This document shows positions 8,136-16,655 of a DNA stretch of 64,000 bases, one piece after another. Origin of the DNA: Lachnospiraceae bacterium. GTDB taxonomy: Bacteria > Bacillota > Clostridia > Lachnospirales > Lachnospiraceae. Where the stretch lies: NCBI GenBank assembly GCA_015056815.1, contig SVFN01000019.1, positions 1-64,000 of the forward strand, read 5' to 3'. The translations under genes and the position numbers were made by a program. The notes below the pieces were generated by a model. The model ran no database searches, was not told the DNA's origin, and saw only the letters and a list, made by a program, of their open reading frames with translations. The stretch's first letter is position 1. The number at the start of each line of letters is the position of its first letter.

Positions 8136-8189
8136 AGAAGAAAGAAAAGTATTTGAGAAGCCGGTTGGTACGAGGCGGAGATTTGAACC

Positions 8190-9335
8190 ATGAGAGAACA
8201 GAAAAATAACATCGAACAACTGAACAAATGGCGGCTGATGTTAGGCAGATATGCGGATGACCGGATCGGACTGGAAGAAGGCAATGTCACATACCGGGAC
8301 ATGGATGACGTGCTCGATTTTTTGTATTCCAGAGAGTATGGTGAGGAGGAAGGCGTGCGCAATCCGTCGGAAGGCGGAGGAGGAAACGGAGGATCCAGAC
8401 TTACGATCTCAGGCTGGATCAATGAGGTGCACAGGCTTTTTCCGAAGGAGACCATCGAAGTCATGGAGAAGCAGGCATTGGAGCATTACGGTCTTACAGA
8501 GCTTTTGACGGATGAGACGGTACTGGAAAAAATGGAGCCGAATCAGGAACTTTTGAAAACGATCCTGCAGTTAAAGGGCATGATGAGTCCGAAGGTATTG
8601 CAGGCTGCCCGCGCGATCGTAAGAAAAGTCGTGGAGGAATTAAAGAAAAAATTTGAACAGGATATCAGACAGAGCATTGCAGGCCGGATCGATAAGAATC
8701 AGGAAAGCAGTATTGCCATGGCGCGCAACCTTGACATGAAAAAGACGATCCTGCGCAATCTGAAGCACTATGATAAGGAAAAGAACCGTATTGTGCTGGA
8801 GAAGGTTTATTTTTATGCGAGGGTGCGTATGCATACTATGTGGCATGTGGTGATCGCAGTGGATGAGAGCGGTTCCATGCTGGATTCGGTGATCCACAGC
8901 TCTGTCATGGCCGGGATCTTTGCGTCGCTTCCGATGCTGGAAACGAAGCTTGTGATCTTTGATACACAGGTGGTGGATCTGAGCGATCATGTGGAGGATG
9001 CGGTGGAAACGCTGATGAGTGTGCAGCTTGGCGGCGGGACGGATATCGGCAGAGCGCTGCGGTATTGTGAGTCGCTGGTAACGATGCCGGAGCGGACGAT
9101 CTTAGTGCTGGTGACGGATCTGTACGAGGGTGGCAGTGTTCGGGAAATGTATGCCGCAGTACGGGCGATCGTGGAGTCCGGTGTGAAAATGATGGTACTC
9201 ACTGCACTGGATAAAGAAGTGAACCCGAACTATAACCGGAATGTGGCAGCGCAGGTTACTTCGATGGGGGCACACGTAGCCGCTATGACGCCGAACGAGC
9301 TGGCAGAGTGGGTGGGAGGTGTCATCAATGAGTGA
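8190..9335 (+). CDS. VWA domain protein (YehP/CoxE-like)
   Basis: A 381-residue protein. The N-terminal 200 residues are helical and charged. The C-terminal von Willebrand A domain starts at about residue 218 (VVIAVDESGSML), with the MIDAS metal site D-E-S-G-S. The second MIDAS threonine is in GGGTDIG at about 280 and the third aspartate is in VLVTDLYEGG at about 308. There is no signal peptide, so it is cytoplasmic. MoxR ATPases typically act with such VWA proteins as adaptor or metal-dependent binding partners. It lies 54 bp after the DUF5682 gene, and its stop overlaps the start of the SWIM gene (ATGAGTGA), so the two are coupled. Confidence 0.9.
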   Translation: MREQKNNIEQLNKWRLMLGRYADDRIGLEEGNVTYRDMDDVLDFLYSREYGEEEGVRNPSEGGGGNGGSRLTISGWINEVHRLFPKETIEVMEKQALEHYGLTELLTDETVLEKMEPNQELLKTILQLKGMMSPKVLQAARAIVRKVVEELKKKFEQDIRQSIAGRIDKNQESSIAMARNLDMKKTILRNLKHYDKEKNRIVLEKVYFYARVRMHTMWHVVIAVDESGSMLDSVIHSSVMAGIFASLPMLETKLVIFDTQVVDLSDHVEDAVETLMSVQLGGGTDIGRALRYCESLVTMPERTILVLVTDLYEGGSVREMYAAVRAIVESGVKMMVLTALDKEVNPNYNRNVAAQVTSMGAHVAAMTPNELAEWVGGVINE

Positions 9336-11136
9336 GCTTGGAAGCTTTTTAAAAGCAGTGGAGGATGACTACCTGATCGGCCTTTCCAACAAGGGAATCG
9401 TGAAGCGCTCTTACAAGGATCTGGAAAAAGAGCAGGTGAGTGTGGAGGTAGCCGGAGAGCAGATCATTGGTCAGGTGGGGAACGAAAAGGTTATACTGCA
9501 GCTTCCGCTGTCAAACAGTATTTGCACCTGTCCGGCAGTCGGGATGTGTAAACATATCGTGATGACGATCCTGACAGCGAAGCTTGACGGCGGCAGAACA
9601 GAAGAAACAGTTGCAGAGTCTAATGACACAGGCGGTAAGGAAGGAGAGGAGAAAAAGCAGGATAAAGCGGATACGGGTCTGACAAATGCCGTTAAAATGA
9701 AGAACAATGCGACAGTAGATCCGATGGAAGAAACAGGAAGAAAGATCGACAGTGAACGGACAGGTGCGGCAGAAACGACAGAGACCGATACCGTCAAAAA
9801 AATTGCGGATAGCATCTCTGTGGAGCAGCTAAAAAAAGCAGTGGACGAAAAAGAATGGAAGCGGATCATACAGGAGTTGAAAAGCAGGGACGCGCTCCGG
9901 ATCACACAGGGCATGATCGTTACAGTGCAGGATGCCGCAACCGGAATGACGGTACATCTTACTACTCCTTTAGAGAATTCCGCCTGCACCTGCCACAGCA
10001 AAAAGCTCTGTCGTCATAAGGTCAAGGCAATCCTTGCCCTGAAGCTGGAAAGCGGTGTGATTTCCGGAGAAGAACTGAAAGAGACGCAAAAGGAAAATAC
10101 AGCAGACAAATGGGATAAAAAGCAGATTCTTCCGGTGCTGAAACAAGTACAGAATACGCTTGGCGAAATGCTCATGACAGGAAGTGTCCGTATCCCGATG
10201 GAAGCGGCAGACACGTTAGAACGGTATGCCATAAGCTGTCACCGGGAGGGGCTGGCGAATTTGGAGTTAAAACTCAGAGCGTTGTCCGAGCGAGTGAAAG
10301 CCTATCAGGGAAGACATGCTGACGCTACAGCCGAAGTTCTGTCAGAGGGTGTGACGGAGATTTATTTACTTCTTTTACAGCTGGGAACTCTTTTGGAGTC
10401 AGGAGAGGATATCTCGGCTCTTGCGGGCGAGTTTCGTTCCGAGTATACAAAGACGGGGGAACTGCTGCTAATGGGACTGGGAATGCGCCATTTTGTCAGT
10501 TCCACGGGATATGAGGGCGAAACGCTTTATTTTCTGGAAACAAACACCGGAGAATGGTATACTTATACCGTAGCGCGCCCGACCTTTTATGACAGGAAGC
10601 CGAGACAGCGTACTTATGGAAACGCTGCTCCCTGGGGAGTGAGCACCACACTTGCACAGCTTGCGTCATCGAGGATCAGACTGCGGGACGGCAAAGCCAA
10701 TGCAGAGCACAGACTGTCTTCGACTTCGCAGGCAAGCGCCGAGCTTTATGGGGAGTCGACAGCGGACAGAGAACGGATTCTGGAATACGTGAAGGAGGAT
10801 TTTGCGAGGTTGTGGGAGGAATATTCGAAACGGCTGCAGAACCCGGAGGATGAGCAGGAGTATAATAAATTATTTCTGATACGACCGGCGGCGATTTCGG
10901 ATATGCACTATGATGAGATCGGCCAGCGGCTCATCTTTTACCTGGAAGATCAGAAAGGGCGGAGACTACGGTCACAGCTTACTTATGCGAAGCAGGAGGC
11001 AGCAGCGATCAAAAGTCTGGAAAGACTGCGGGACAGGCTGGAAAGGAACAAAGCACAGATCCCGGTGTTTTTGGGAAGTATCTATGTGGAAGACGGGGAG
11101 TGTGTGCTGTATCCGATCGAAACGATCGAAATATAG
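9328..11136 (+). CDS. Double SWIM zinc-finger protein (YehQ-like)
   Basis: About 602 residues. Two SWIM-type zinc sites (C-x-C...C-x-H) are visible: CTCPAVGMCKH at about residues 66-76 and CTCHSKKLCRH at about 219-229. Between them lies an acidic, low-complexity linker (residues about 90-150). The C-terminal 350 residues form an alpha/beta region without recognised motifs. SWIM domains bind DNA or protein; the target here is unknown. An in-frame GTG exists at 9319, but ATG 9328 is better spaced after GGGAGG and overlaps the VWA stop. It is the fourth gene of the MoxR cluster. Confidence 0.85.
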   Translation: MSELGSFLKAVEDDYLIGLSNKGIVKRSYKDLEKEQVSVEVAGEQIIGQVGNEKVILQLPLSNSICTCPAVGMCKHIVMTILTAKLDGGRTEETVAESNDTGGKEGEEKKQDKADTGLTNAVKMKNNATVDPMEETGRKIDSERTGAAETTETDTVKKIADSISVEQLKKAVDEKEWKRIIQELKSRDALRITQGMIVTVQDAATGMTVHLTTPLENSACTCHSKKLCRHKVKAILALKLESGVISGEELKETQKENTADKWDKKQILPVLKQVQNTLGEMLMTGSVRIPMEAADTLERYAISCHREGLANLELKLRALSERVKAYQGRHADATAEVLSEGVTEIYLLLLQLGTLLESGEDISALAGEFRSEYTKTGELLLMGLGMRHFVSSTGYEGETLYFLETNTGEWYTYTVARPTFYDRKPRQRTYGNAAPWGVSTTLAQLASSRIRLRDGKANAEHRLSSTSQASAELYGESTADRERILEYVKEDFARLWEEYSKRLQNPEDEQEYNKLFLIRPAAISDMHYDEIGQRLIFYLEDQKGRRLRSQLTYAKQEAAAIKSLERLRDRLERNKAQIPVFLGSIYVEDGECVLYPIETIEI

Positions 11137-11194
11137 GAGGGACAACGTAACGATATCCGGCTATAGAATAAACAGTAAGAATAGGAGAACTAAG

Positions 11195-12367
11195 ATGGAA
11201 AATTTCAGATTTTATGCACCGACAGAGGTCATCTTCGGGAAAGACGCGGAAAGTAAAACAGGAGAAGCGGCAGCACGCTTTGGAAAGAAGGCGCTTTTGG
11301 TATACGGAAAGAACAGTGTCGTAAAGAGTGGTCTTTTGGGGAGAGTGGAGAAATCCTTGGAAGAAGCAGGTGTAGCGTGGAAGGAGTTTGGCGGAGCACA
11401 GCCTAATCCCACGGTGGCACATGCCGAAGAAGGAGTGAAAGAAGCTCTTGCATTTGGCGCCGATCTGATCGTCGGAGTCGGTGGCGGCAGTGCGATCGAT
11501 ACCGCAAAAGCCATCGCGCATGGCACTGCGAACCCGGAAACAGGACTGTGGGAAATCTGGACAAAGAAGGTGCCACTGACCCATTCCCTTCCTGTGGGAG
11601 CAGTGCTTACTATGCCGGCAGCCGGCAGTGAGATGAGTGATTCGGCAGTTCTGACCAATGAACAGACCGGGAAAAAATCCGGCCTTGGAACGGACTTTAA
11701 CCGATGCCGTTTTGCTGTTTTAAATCCAGAGCTTGGCATGACAGTCCCGAAATATCAGCTTGCGGCGGGGGTGACGGATATCATGATGCATACAATGGAG
11801 CGTTACTTTATCCCGGACAGTGACTGTGACCTGACAGACGAGATCGCAGAGGGCTTACTGCGCGCGGTGATCAAAAACGGAGCTGTAGTGATGGAAGATC
11901 CGCGCGATTATCATGCCATGGGAGAGCTTTTCTGGGCATCCAGCCTTTCCCACAACAGCCTGACGGAGTGTGGACACGGGAAGGATTTTTCAGTGCACAA
12001 ATTCGGACATGCTCTGTCTGCCAGATACGGCGTGACACATGGAGCTTCTCTGTCTGCTGTCTGGGGCGCCTGGGCGGAGGAACTGTATATGGAATGCCTT
12101 CCGCGTTTTGCAAAATTTGCAAGAAAGGTATGGAGTGTGACCGAGCCGGATGATAAGAAGGCGGCAAAAGAGGGGATTAAAAAGACGGTGGCGTTTTTCC
12201 ACTCGATCGGAATGCCGATAAACTTAAAGGAACTGAATATTCCGATAAACGAACAGGATATTGAGGCACTTTCCATGGATGCTACCATGCAGGACACGGT
12301 GAAACTCTCAAGGATCCGCCCACTGGATGCCGCGGCTGTGCGCGCGATCTATCAGAAAGCATTCTAG
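11195..12367 (+). CDS. Iron-containing alcohol dehydrogenase (BdhA/YqdH-like)
   Basis: A 390-residue group III Fe-dependent alcohol dehydrogenase that reduces aldehydes or butanal-type substrates with NAD(P)H. The nucleotide-binding GVGGGSAIDTAKAIA is at about residues 94-108. Metal ligands are expected from GVTDIMMHTMERYF (about 192-205) and from VHKFGHALSARYGVTHG (about 268-284), which has the paired histidines. Length is normal. ATG 11195 follows ATAGGAG. The frame extends upstream into the SWIM gene, but only this start gives the family N-terminus (MENFRFYAPTEVIFG). A metabolic dehydrogenase inside a MoxR/VWA/SWIM/DUF4132 cluster is unexpected. Spacing of 58 and 30 bp to its neighbours suggests it is in the same transcript. 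Confidence 0.92.
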   Translation: MENFRFYAPTEVIFGKDAESKTGEAAARFGKKALLVYGKNSVVKSGLLGRVEKSLEEAGVAWKEFGGAQPNPTVAHAEEGVKEALAFGADLIVGVGGGSAIDTAKAIAHGTANPETGLWEIWTKKVPLTHSLPVGAVLTMPAAGSEMSDSAVLTNEQTGKKSGLGTDFNRCRFAVLNPELGMTVPKYQLAAGVTDIMMHTMERYFIPDSDCDLTDEIAEGLLRAVIKNGAVVMEDPRDYHAMGELFWASSLSHNSLTECGHGKDFSVHKFGHALSARYGVTHGASLSAVWGAWAEELYMECLPRFAKFARKVWSVTEPDDKKAAKEGIKKTVAFFHSIGMPINLKELNIPINEQDIEALSMDATMQDTVKLSRIRPLDAAAVRAIYQKAF

Positions 12368-12397
12368 GAAATCTGCTGCGACCGGAAAGGGATACTT

Positions 12398-12733
12398 ATG
12401 AGACAGCAAAAGATCAGAGAAGAATTAAAAGAATGCAAGGGATTGATGACAGATCTGTTTCAGAGCGGTCTTGCGGTGGTATCGAAATCTCAGATGGAAC
12501 GGATCTCAAAAGAGAGCACGATCATCAGACAGTATGGGCTTTCGGTACTTGCGGATATGCTTTTGGAATTGAGAGAGAGACTGGAAAGAAGACGGCATGA
12601 GGCAGAGCCAAAACAGGAAGAAGGGCTGTTGGAGCTTTTTGCCAAAATCAATCAGTATCTGAAGAACGCCATCCGACAGGCGGATTTAGACGAGGCCGGG
12701 GAACGGATACAGAGCTATGAGAATAGTTTTTAA
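12398..12733 (+). CDS. Small helical protein of unknown function
   Basis: A 111-residue, charged, almost wholly helical protein (for example RQYGLSVLADMLLELRERL at about residues 47-65) with no membrane segment or cysteine. No family is recognised. It lies between the dehydrogenase and the giant DUF4132 protein, 30 bp after the former, and starts with ATG 12398 after GGAAAGGG. Its position suggests a small accessory subunit of the cluster. E. coli has a similar-sized gene, yehK, in the equivalent cluster, but homology cannot be claimed by eye. Confidence 0.65.
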   Translation: MRQQKIREELKECKGLMTDLFQSGLAVVSKSQMERISKESTIIRQYGLSVLADMLLELRERLERRRHEAEPKQEEGLLELFAKINQYLKNAIRQADLDEAGERIQSYENSF

Positions 12734-12756
12734 ATATTGGTGCCGCAGGAGAGAAT

Positions 12757-12808
12757 GTTCTCTGCTGCCATGCACAGATTGTTTGGATACGGAACTTAAA
12801 ACAGGAGG
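12757..12808 (+). repeat. 52-nt intercistronic repeat, copy 1
   Basis: This stretch, beginning GTTCTCTGCT and ending in the AGGAGG ribosome site, matches 42391-42442 at 44 of 52 positions without gaps. The match includes a 21-nt exact block whose core is GTTTGGATACGGAACTT. Both copies sit in gaps between two plus-strand genes and supply the ribosome site of the downstream gene (DUF4132 here, gltD in the other). Confidence 0.7.
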
Positions 12809-12814
12809 AAAAGG

Positions 12815-15800
12815 ATGCGAAGAAAAAAAGATGGACTCAGGGAATCACTGCTGGAAAGCATTGCAGACTGCGGTCTGGATGCGAAGCAGTCAGAGATGGT
12901 CGAAAATTATCTGGACGGGGAAACAGATGTATGTGAGCTGCAGATTGATGGTATCAAAGATATTACGAAGTATGAGCATTTTGAAAGCTTTAAGAAGGTC
13001 AAAAAATGTTTTGAAAGGCTTGGCCGGCACAAGGAAGATGAACTGATCCGACGCTATTTTACAGTGATGTTCCAGATCTTTGGGATCAGTCTGAACAAAG
13101 TGGTTATCCGAAATGAATATGTCAACAGGCTTCTGCCGAATGGAAAGCGAGCGGCCATGTATGTGGCGGATACCTGTCAGTCGATCTGGTATCATTTGAA
13201 GCTGTACAAAAATATTCTCGAGATCACAAACAACCGGGAAGAACTGAAGGAAGCATTATCTTATATGGATCCCGGATACAAAAATGGAGATCTGTTCCTT
13301 TTAGCAGCCATGTTTTATGAAGGATCCGGGGAGAGCAAAGGAAACAAAATGGGGCTGGCGGAATTGCAGGAGGATCGGGTAAAAACGACGTCCGGCAACA
13401 TGCTCGGGAAACTCTCCAGACTTCTTACCGGAGGCGGCAGGATGGTTTCGAACGGCTTTGAGATAAGTGAAACAGTCAAAAAGTATCCGGAGGAATTCAA
13501 GCGCTTTACGGATATGTTTCCGTCCATGATCACAGCAATATATAGTAATCCGTCATTTTCGCAGGCACAGGAGAAAGTGCTTCGGGATTATATTTGTGAT
13601 CGGGCGGCAAAAGAGGCAGTACCGCAGGAAATAATCAAGATGACGCAAAATCTTACTTTGGATGACAAGGCAGCAAGACCCTATATAGCCATGGCGGCGG
13701 TCAACTATCGTCTTTCGCCTGTTATTTACGGCTTTTTGAAGGTTTGTCTGGCCGGCCATACGCAAGAGACTCTGGAGATCATGCTGGGAGCGCAGGGAAA
13801 GGATGACATGAATGCGGAAGTCATGCGCTGGTATGCGGATTTTGCACCGAAGACGGAGTATTTTATCTTATGGCTGGGAAATCATGATCCTAAGGCGCAT
13901 TCCTATATGGGTTCGATCGATTTTGACCCTTATCCTGCGCTTGCCGATCTGGCAAAGCAAAATCCGCAGGACTATGTGAGGGCGATGAAAAATGCCCCGG
14001 TCAAGGCATATGAAGTTCTGGCTGATGCGCTGCAAAAAGGCGTGGATCGCGGATTTTATGCAAAACATTTTGCAGAAGTGTTAAGTGATGCAAAATCCGA
14101 TATGCAGCAGAACGTGGTTCAAAAACTGATCACGGATCTGGATGCAGCGATAAAAGCGGATGTCTCTGGCTTTCTGACCGGTGCGACGCAGATCGATCTG
14201 CTATATCCGAAGGAAAAGGTGCTGGCGTTTGACAATTACTATGCCACATCCAGTCAGCCGGTACTATCGTACAGAGAGGTTTACGGGGAAGATGACTTTT
14301 ATGACCGGTGTACTGCTTTTCTCGGTCTGTGCGGGCGTACCTATACACTGACAGCCTGCTGCAGGACCAAGAGCCATGTTTTTTTAACAGAGCTTGCGGA
14401 AAAATTTCTGGAGAGCATGAAGCGCGGCGGTCTGGACAACGCACACAGACTCAAAGCGGCCTGTGAGGTTTATGATAATCTGTGGAGTGAGAAAGATGCT
14501 TTCTACAATCTTCTGGAGAAGGTATTTACCAAGGAGCTTGCCGGACAAAAGGAAGAGATGGCAAAGATATTTTTGAATGCGCCGGTATCCGGACGGATCC
14601 TGGGTCTGCAGATCATGGAAAAACAGGCAGAACAGTATAAAGAAGAACTGTTTGTGTATTTTGGCGCGACCTCCAAACAGGTGAAGGAGGAGGTTGTCAG
14701 ACTGTTTGCTGCCCGTGAGGAATGGGGAGAGGATGTGCTTTCGGTACTTAAGACATCCAAGAAGGCGGGAGAACGTGAGCTTGCAGCGACGGTCATCGGG
14801 AAATATAAGCATCCGCAGAAGTATCGGGAAGATTTGCAGGAGGCTTATGAAAAGGAAAAGAGCAGTAAGGCAGCGGATGCGATAAAGGAAGCGTTGAAAG
14901 CCTGTGGTGCAGAGATGACCGGAGCGGATTCGGGCAGTGAGGACGCGCAGACTCAGACGGGCGTTACGGCGCAAACCTATGTGAAGGAATGTCATAAGGG
15001 GGGCAAAAAACGTATACTTTCCTGGCTGTACCCGGAACCTATGCCGCAGGTGCACTTCCTTTTGGAACGTGAGCGTGCCTCGCAGAGTGAAACGGAAGGC
15101 AGTGCACAGACTGCCGATGAGGAATACATGCAGGCGATCCTGTTATCCTATGCGGGGATGCCGGTACCGGGCATAAACGATGAGGTGCATATTCTGACGG
15201 ATCCGCTAAACAGACAGGAGCTTGCAGATTTTATGGATGCCGCGTTTGACAGATGGATGGCAGAAGGTGCGCAAGTCAAGAAAAAATGGATACTTTATGC
15301 CACTGCGATCCATGGCGGGGCAAAGATCGTACCAAGACTGCAACATCAGATCAATGAGTGGGCGGCGTCGTCCAGGGGGGCTATCGCGGCAGAGGCGGTA
15401 AAGGCACTTGCCTTAAACGACAGCCCCACGGCGCTTCTTATCGTGGATGGCATTTCGCGCAAATACAAATTTAAACAGGTGAAAAAAGCGGCGCAGGAGG
15501 CTTTGCAGTTCGCAGCAGCACAGTTAAATCTGACCGTAGAAGAACTTGCGGACCGGATCGTGCCGGATCTGGGATTCGATGAGCGAATGGAACGTCATTT
15601 TGATTATGGGACCAGGAGCTTTACGGTACGCATTTCTCCTTCATTAGAGATCGAAGTGACAAATGATGCCGGCAAGAAGATAAAGACGCTGCCGGCAGTG
15701 GGAAAGCAGGATGATGAGGCAAAAGCCACGGCGGCACTTGCGGAATTTAAGGAACTGAAGAAGCAGATGAAGACAACGGTCAAAAACCAGGCCCTTCGTT

Positions 15801-16543
15801 TAGAGCTGGCACTTAGCATCGACCGGCGCTGGAGTGTGGAGAACTGGCAGAAGCTGTTTGTCAGAAATCCGATCATGCATCAGTTTGCGATCAGCCTGAT
15901 CTGGGGATATTATGAGGAAAACGGATTGAAGCAGACCTTCCGCTATATGGAGGACGGTACCTTTAATACCGCAGATGAGGAAGAATATGAGTTGGCCGGA
16001 AACGGGACAGTGGGCCTGTTGCATCCGATCGATATGGATAAAGAGGAGATCGAAGCCTGGAAGGAACAGCTTTCTGACTATGAGATCACGCAGTCTGTCG
16101 AGCAGCTGGATCGACCGGTCTATACTGTGACAGAAGAAGAGAGAGAACAAAAGCATTTAGAGCGCTTTGGCGGAAAAATCGTAAATGGCCTGTCTTTAGC
16201 CGGGAAACTGACCGGATTTGGCTGGAGCAAGGGAATCCCACAGGACGGTGGTGTGTATGCGGAGTTTTACCGAAGAGATACAGATGCTGACTACGGTGTG
16301 GAGCTTCGTTTCTCCGGTTCCTATATCGGGGATGAAAATGAGGAAGTGACGGTGTATGATGCCAGCTTTTACCACCTTGCGGATATGGATAACAGAGCTT
16401 GGAAGTACAATCTGAAAGAGGATGCGAAGGCACTGAAACTGGATGAAGTCTCCCCGCGTTATTTCAGCGAGGCCATCAACCAGCTCGTTAATGCCACCGC
16501 AAGCAGTACGGAAACGGATGAGGACTGGAAAAAGGAACTGTGA
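12815..16543 (+). CDS. DUF4132 domain giant protein (YehI/MolR-like)
   Basis: A 1242-residue cytoplasmic protein, the usual size for this family. Residues about 1-800 are helical and HEAT-like. The C-terminal third carries the DUF4132 signature region, including a beta-rich stretch near residues 925-970 and WSVENWQKLFVRNPIMHQF at about 1008-1026. A final alpha/beta part contains YTVTEEE and FGWSKGIPQDGG. Function is unknown. In E. coli the corresponding gene lies beside yehK-yehL-yehM-yehP-yehQ, which supports grouping it with the upstream MoxR/VWA/SWIM genes. ATG 12815 follows AGGAGGAAAAGG. Confidence 0.85.
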   Translation: MRRKKDGLRESLLESIADCGLDAKQSEMVENYLDGETDVCELQIDGIKDITKYEHFESFKKVKKCFERLGRHKEDELIRRYFTVMFQIFGISLNKVVIRNEYVNRLLPNGKRAAMYVADTCQSIWYHLKLYKNILEITNNREELKEALSYMDPGYKNGDLFLLAAMFYEGSGESKGNKMGLAELQEDRVKTTSGNMLGKLSRLLTGGGRMVSNGFEISETVKKYPEEFKRFTDMFPSMITAIYSNPSFSQAQEKVLRDYICDRAAKEAVPQEIIKMTQNLTLDDKAARPYIAMAAVNYRLSPVIYGFLKVCLAGHTQETLEIMLGAQGKDDMNAEVMRWYADFAPKTEYFILWLGNHDPKAHSYMGSIDFDPYPALADLAKQNPQDYVRAMKNAPVKAYEVLADALQKGVDRGFYAKHFAEVLSDAKSDMQQNVVQKLITDLDAAIKADVSGFLTGATQIDLLYPKEKVLAFDNYYATSSQPVLSYREVYGEDDFYDRCTAFLGLCGRTYTLTACCRTKSHVFLTELAEKFLESMKRGGLDNAHRLKAACEVYDNLWSEKDAFYNLLEKVFTKELAGQKEEMAKIFLNAPVSGRILGLQIMEKQAEQYKEELFVYFGATSKQVKEEVVRLFAAREEWGEDVLSVLKTSKKAGERELAATVIGKYKHPQKYREDLQEAYEKEKSSKAADAIKEALKACGAEMTGADSGSEDAQTQTGVTAQTYVKECHKGGKKRILSWLYPEPMPQVHFLLERERASQSETEGSAQTADEEYMQAILLSYAGMPVPGINDEVHILTDPLNRQELADFMDAAFDRWMAEGAQVKKKWILYATAIHGGAKIVPRLQHQINEWAASSRGAIAAEAVKALALNDSPTALLIVDGISRKYKFKQVKKAAQEALQFAAAQLNLTVEELADRIVPDLGFDERMERHFDYGTRSFTVRISPSLEIEVTNDAGKKIKTLPAVGKQDDEAKATAALAEFKELKKQMKTTVKNQALRLELALSIDRRWSVENWQKLFVRNPIMHQFAISLIWGYYEENGLKQTFRYMEDGTFNTADEEEYELAGNGTVGLLHPIDMDKEEIEAWKEQLSDYEITQSVEQLDRPVYTVTEEEREQKHLERFGGKIVNGLSLAGKLTGFGWSKGIPQDGGVYAEFYRRDTDADYGVELRFSGSYIGDENEEVTVYDASFYHLADMDNRAWKYNLKEDAKALKLDEVSPRYFSEAINQLVNATASSTETDEDWKKEL

Positions 16544-16575
16544 GATAATTTGTGTACGGGGCATGTCGATGTCAG

Positions 16576-16604
16576 TTGATTTTCTTCTTGTGTGCGCTTA
16601 TAAT
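16576..16604 (+). promoter_or_regulatory. Sigma-A promoter of the HD-GYP sensor gene
   Basis: TTGATT (16576-16581) and TATAAT (16599-16604) are separated by exactly 17 bp, giving a leader of about 45 nt before ATG 16656. Confidence 0.65.
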
Positions 16605-16655
16605 TTGTAATCAGAAACATACAATCCTAAAAGTACCGGATAATGAGGTGACAGA

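Noticed and set aside
14384-15055. 223-codon minus-strand open frame
   Set aside because: It lies wholly opposite the DUF4132 gene and its translation is His/Arg/Leu-rich without domains.
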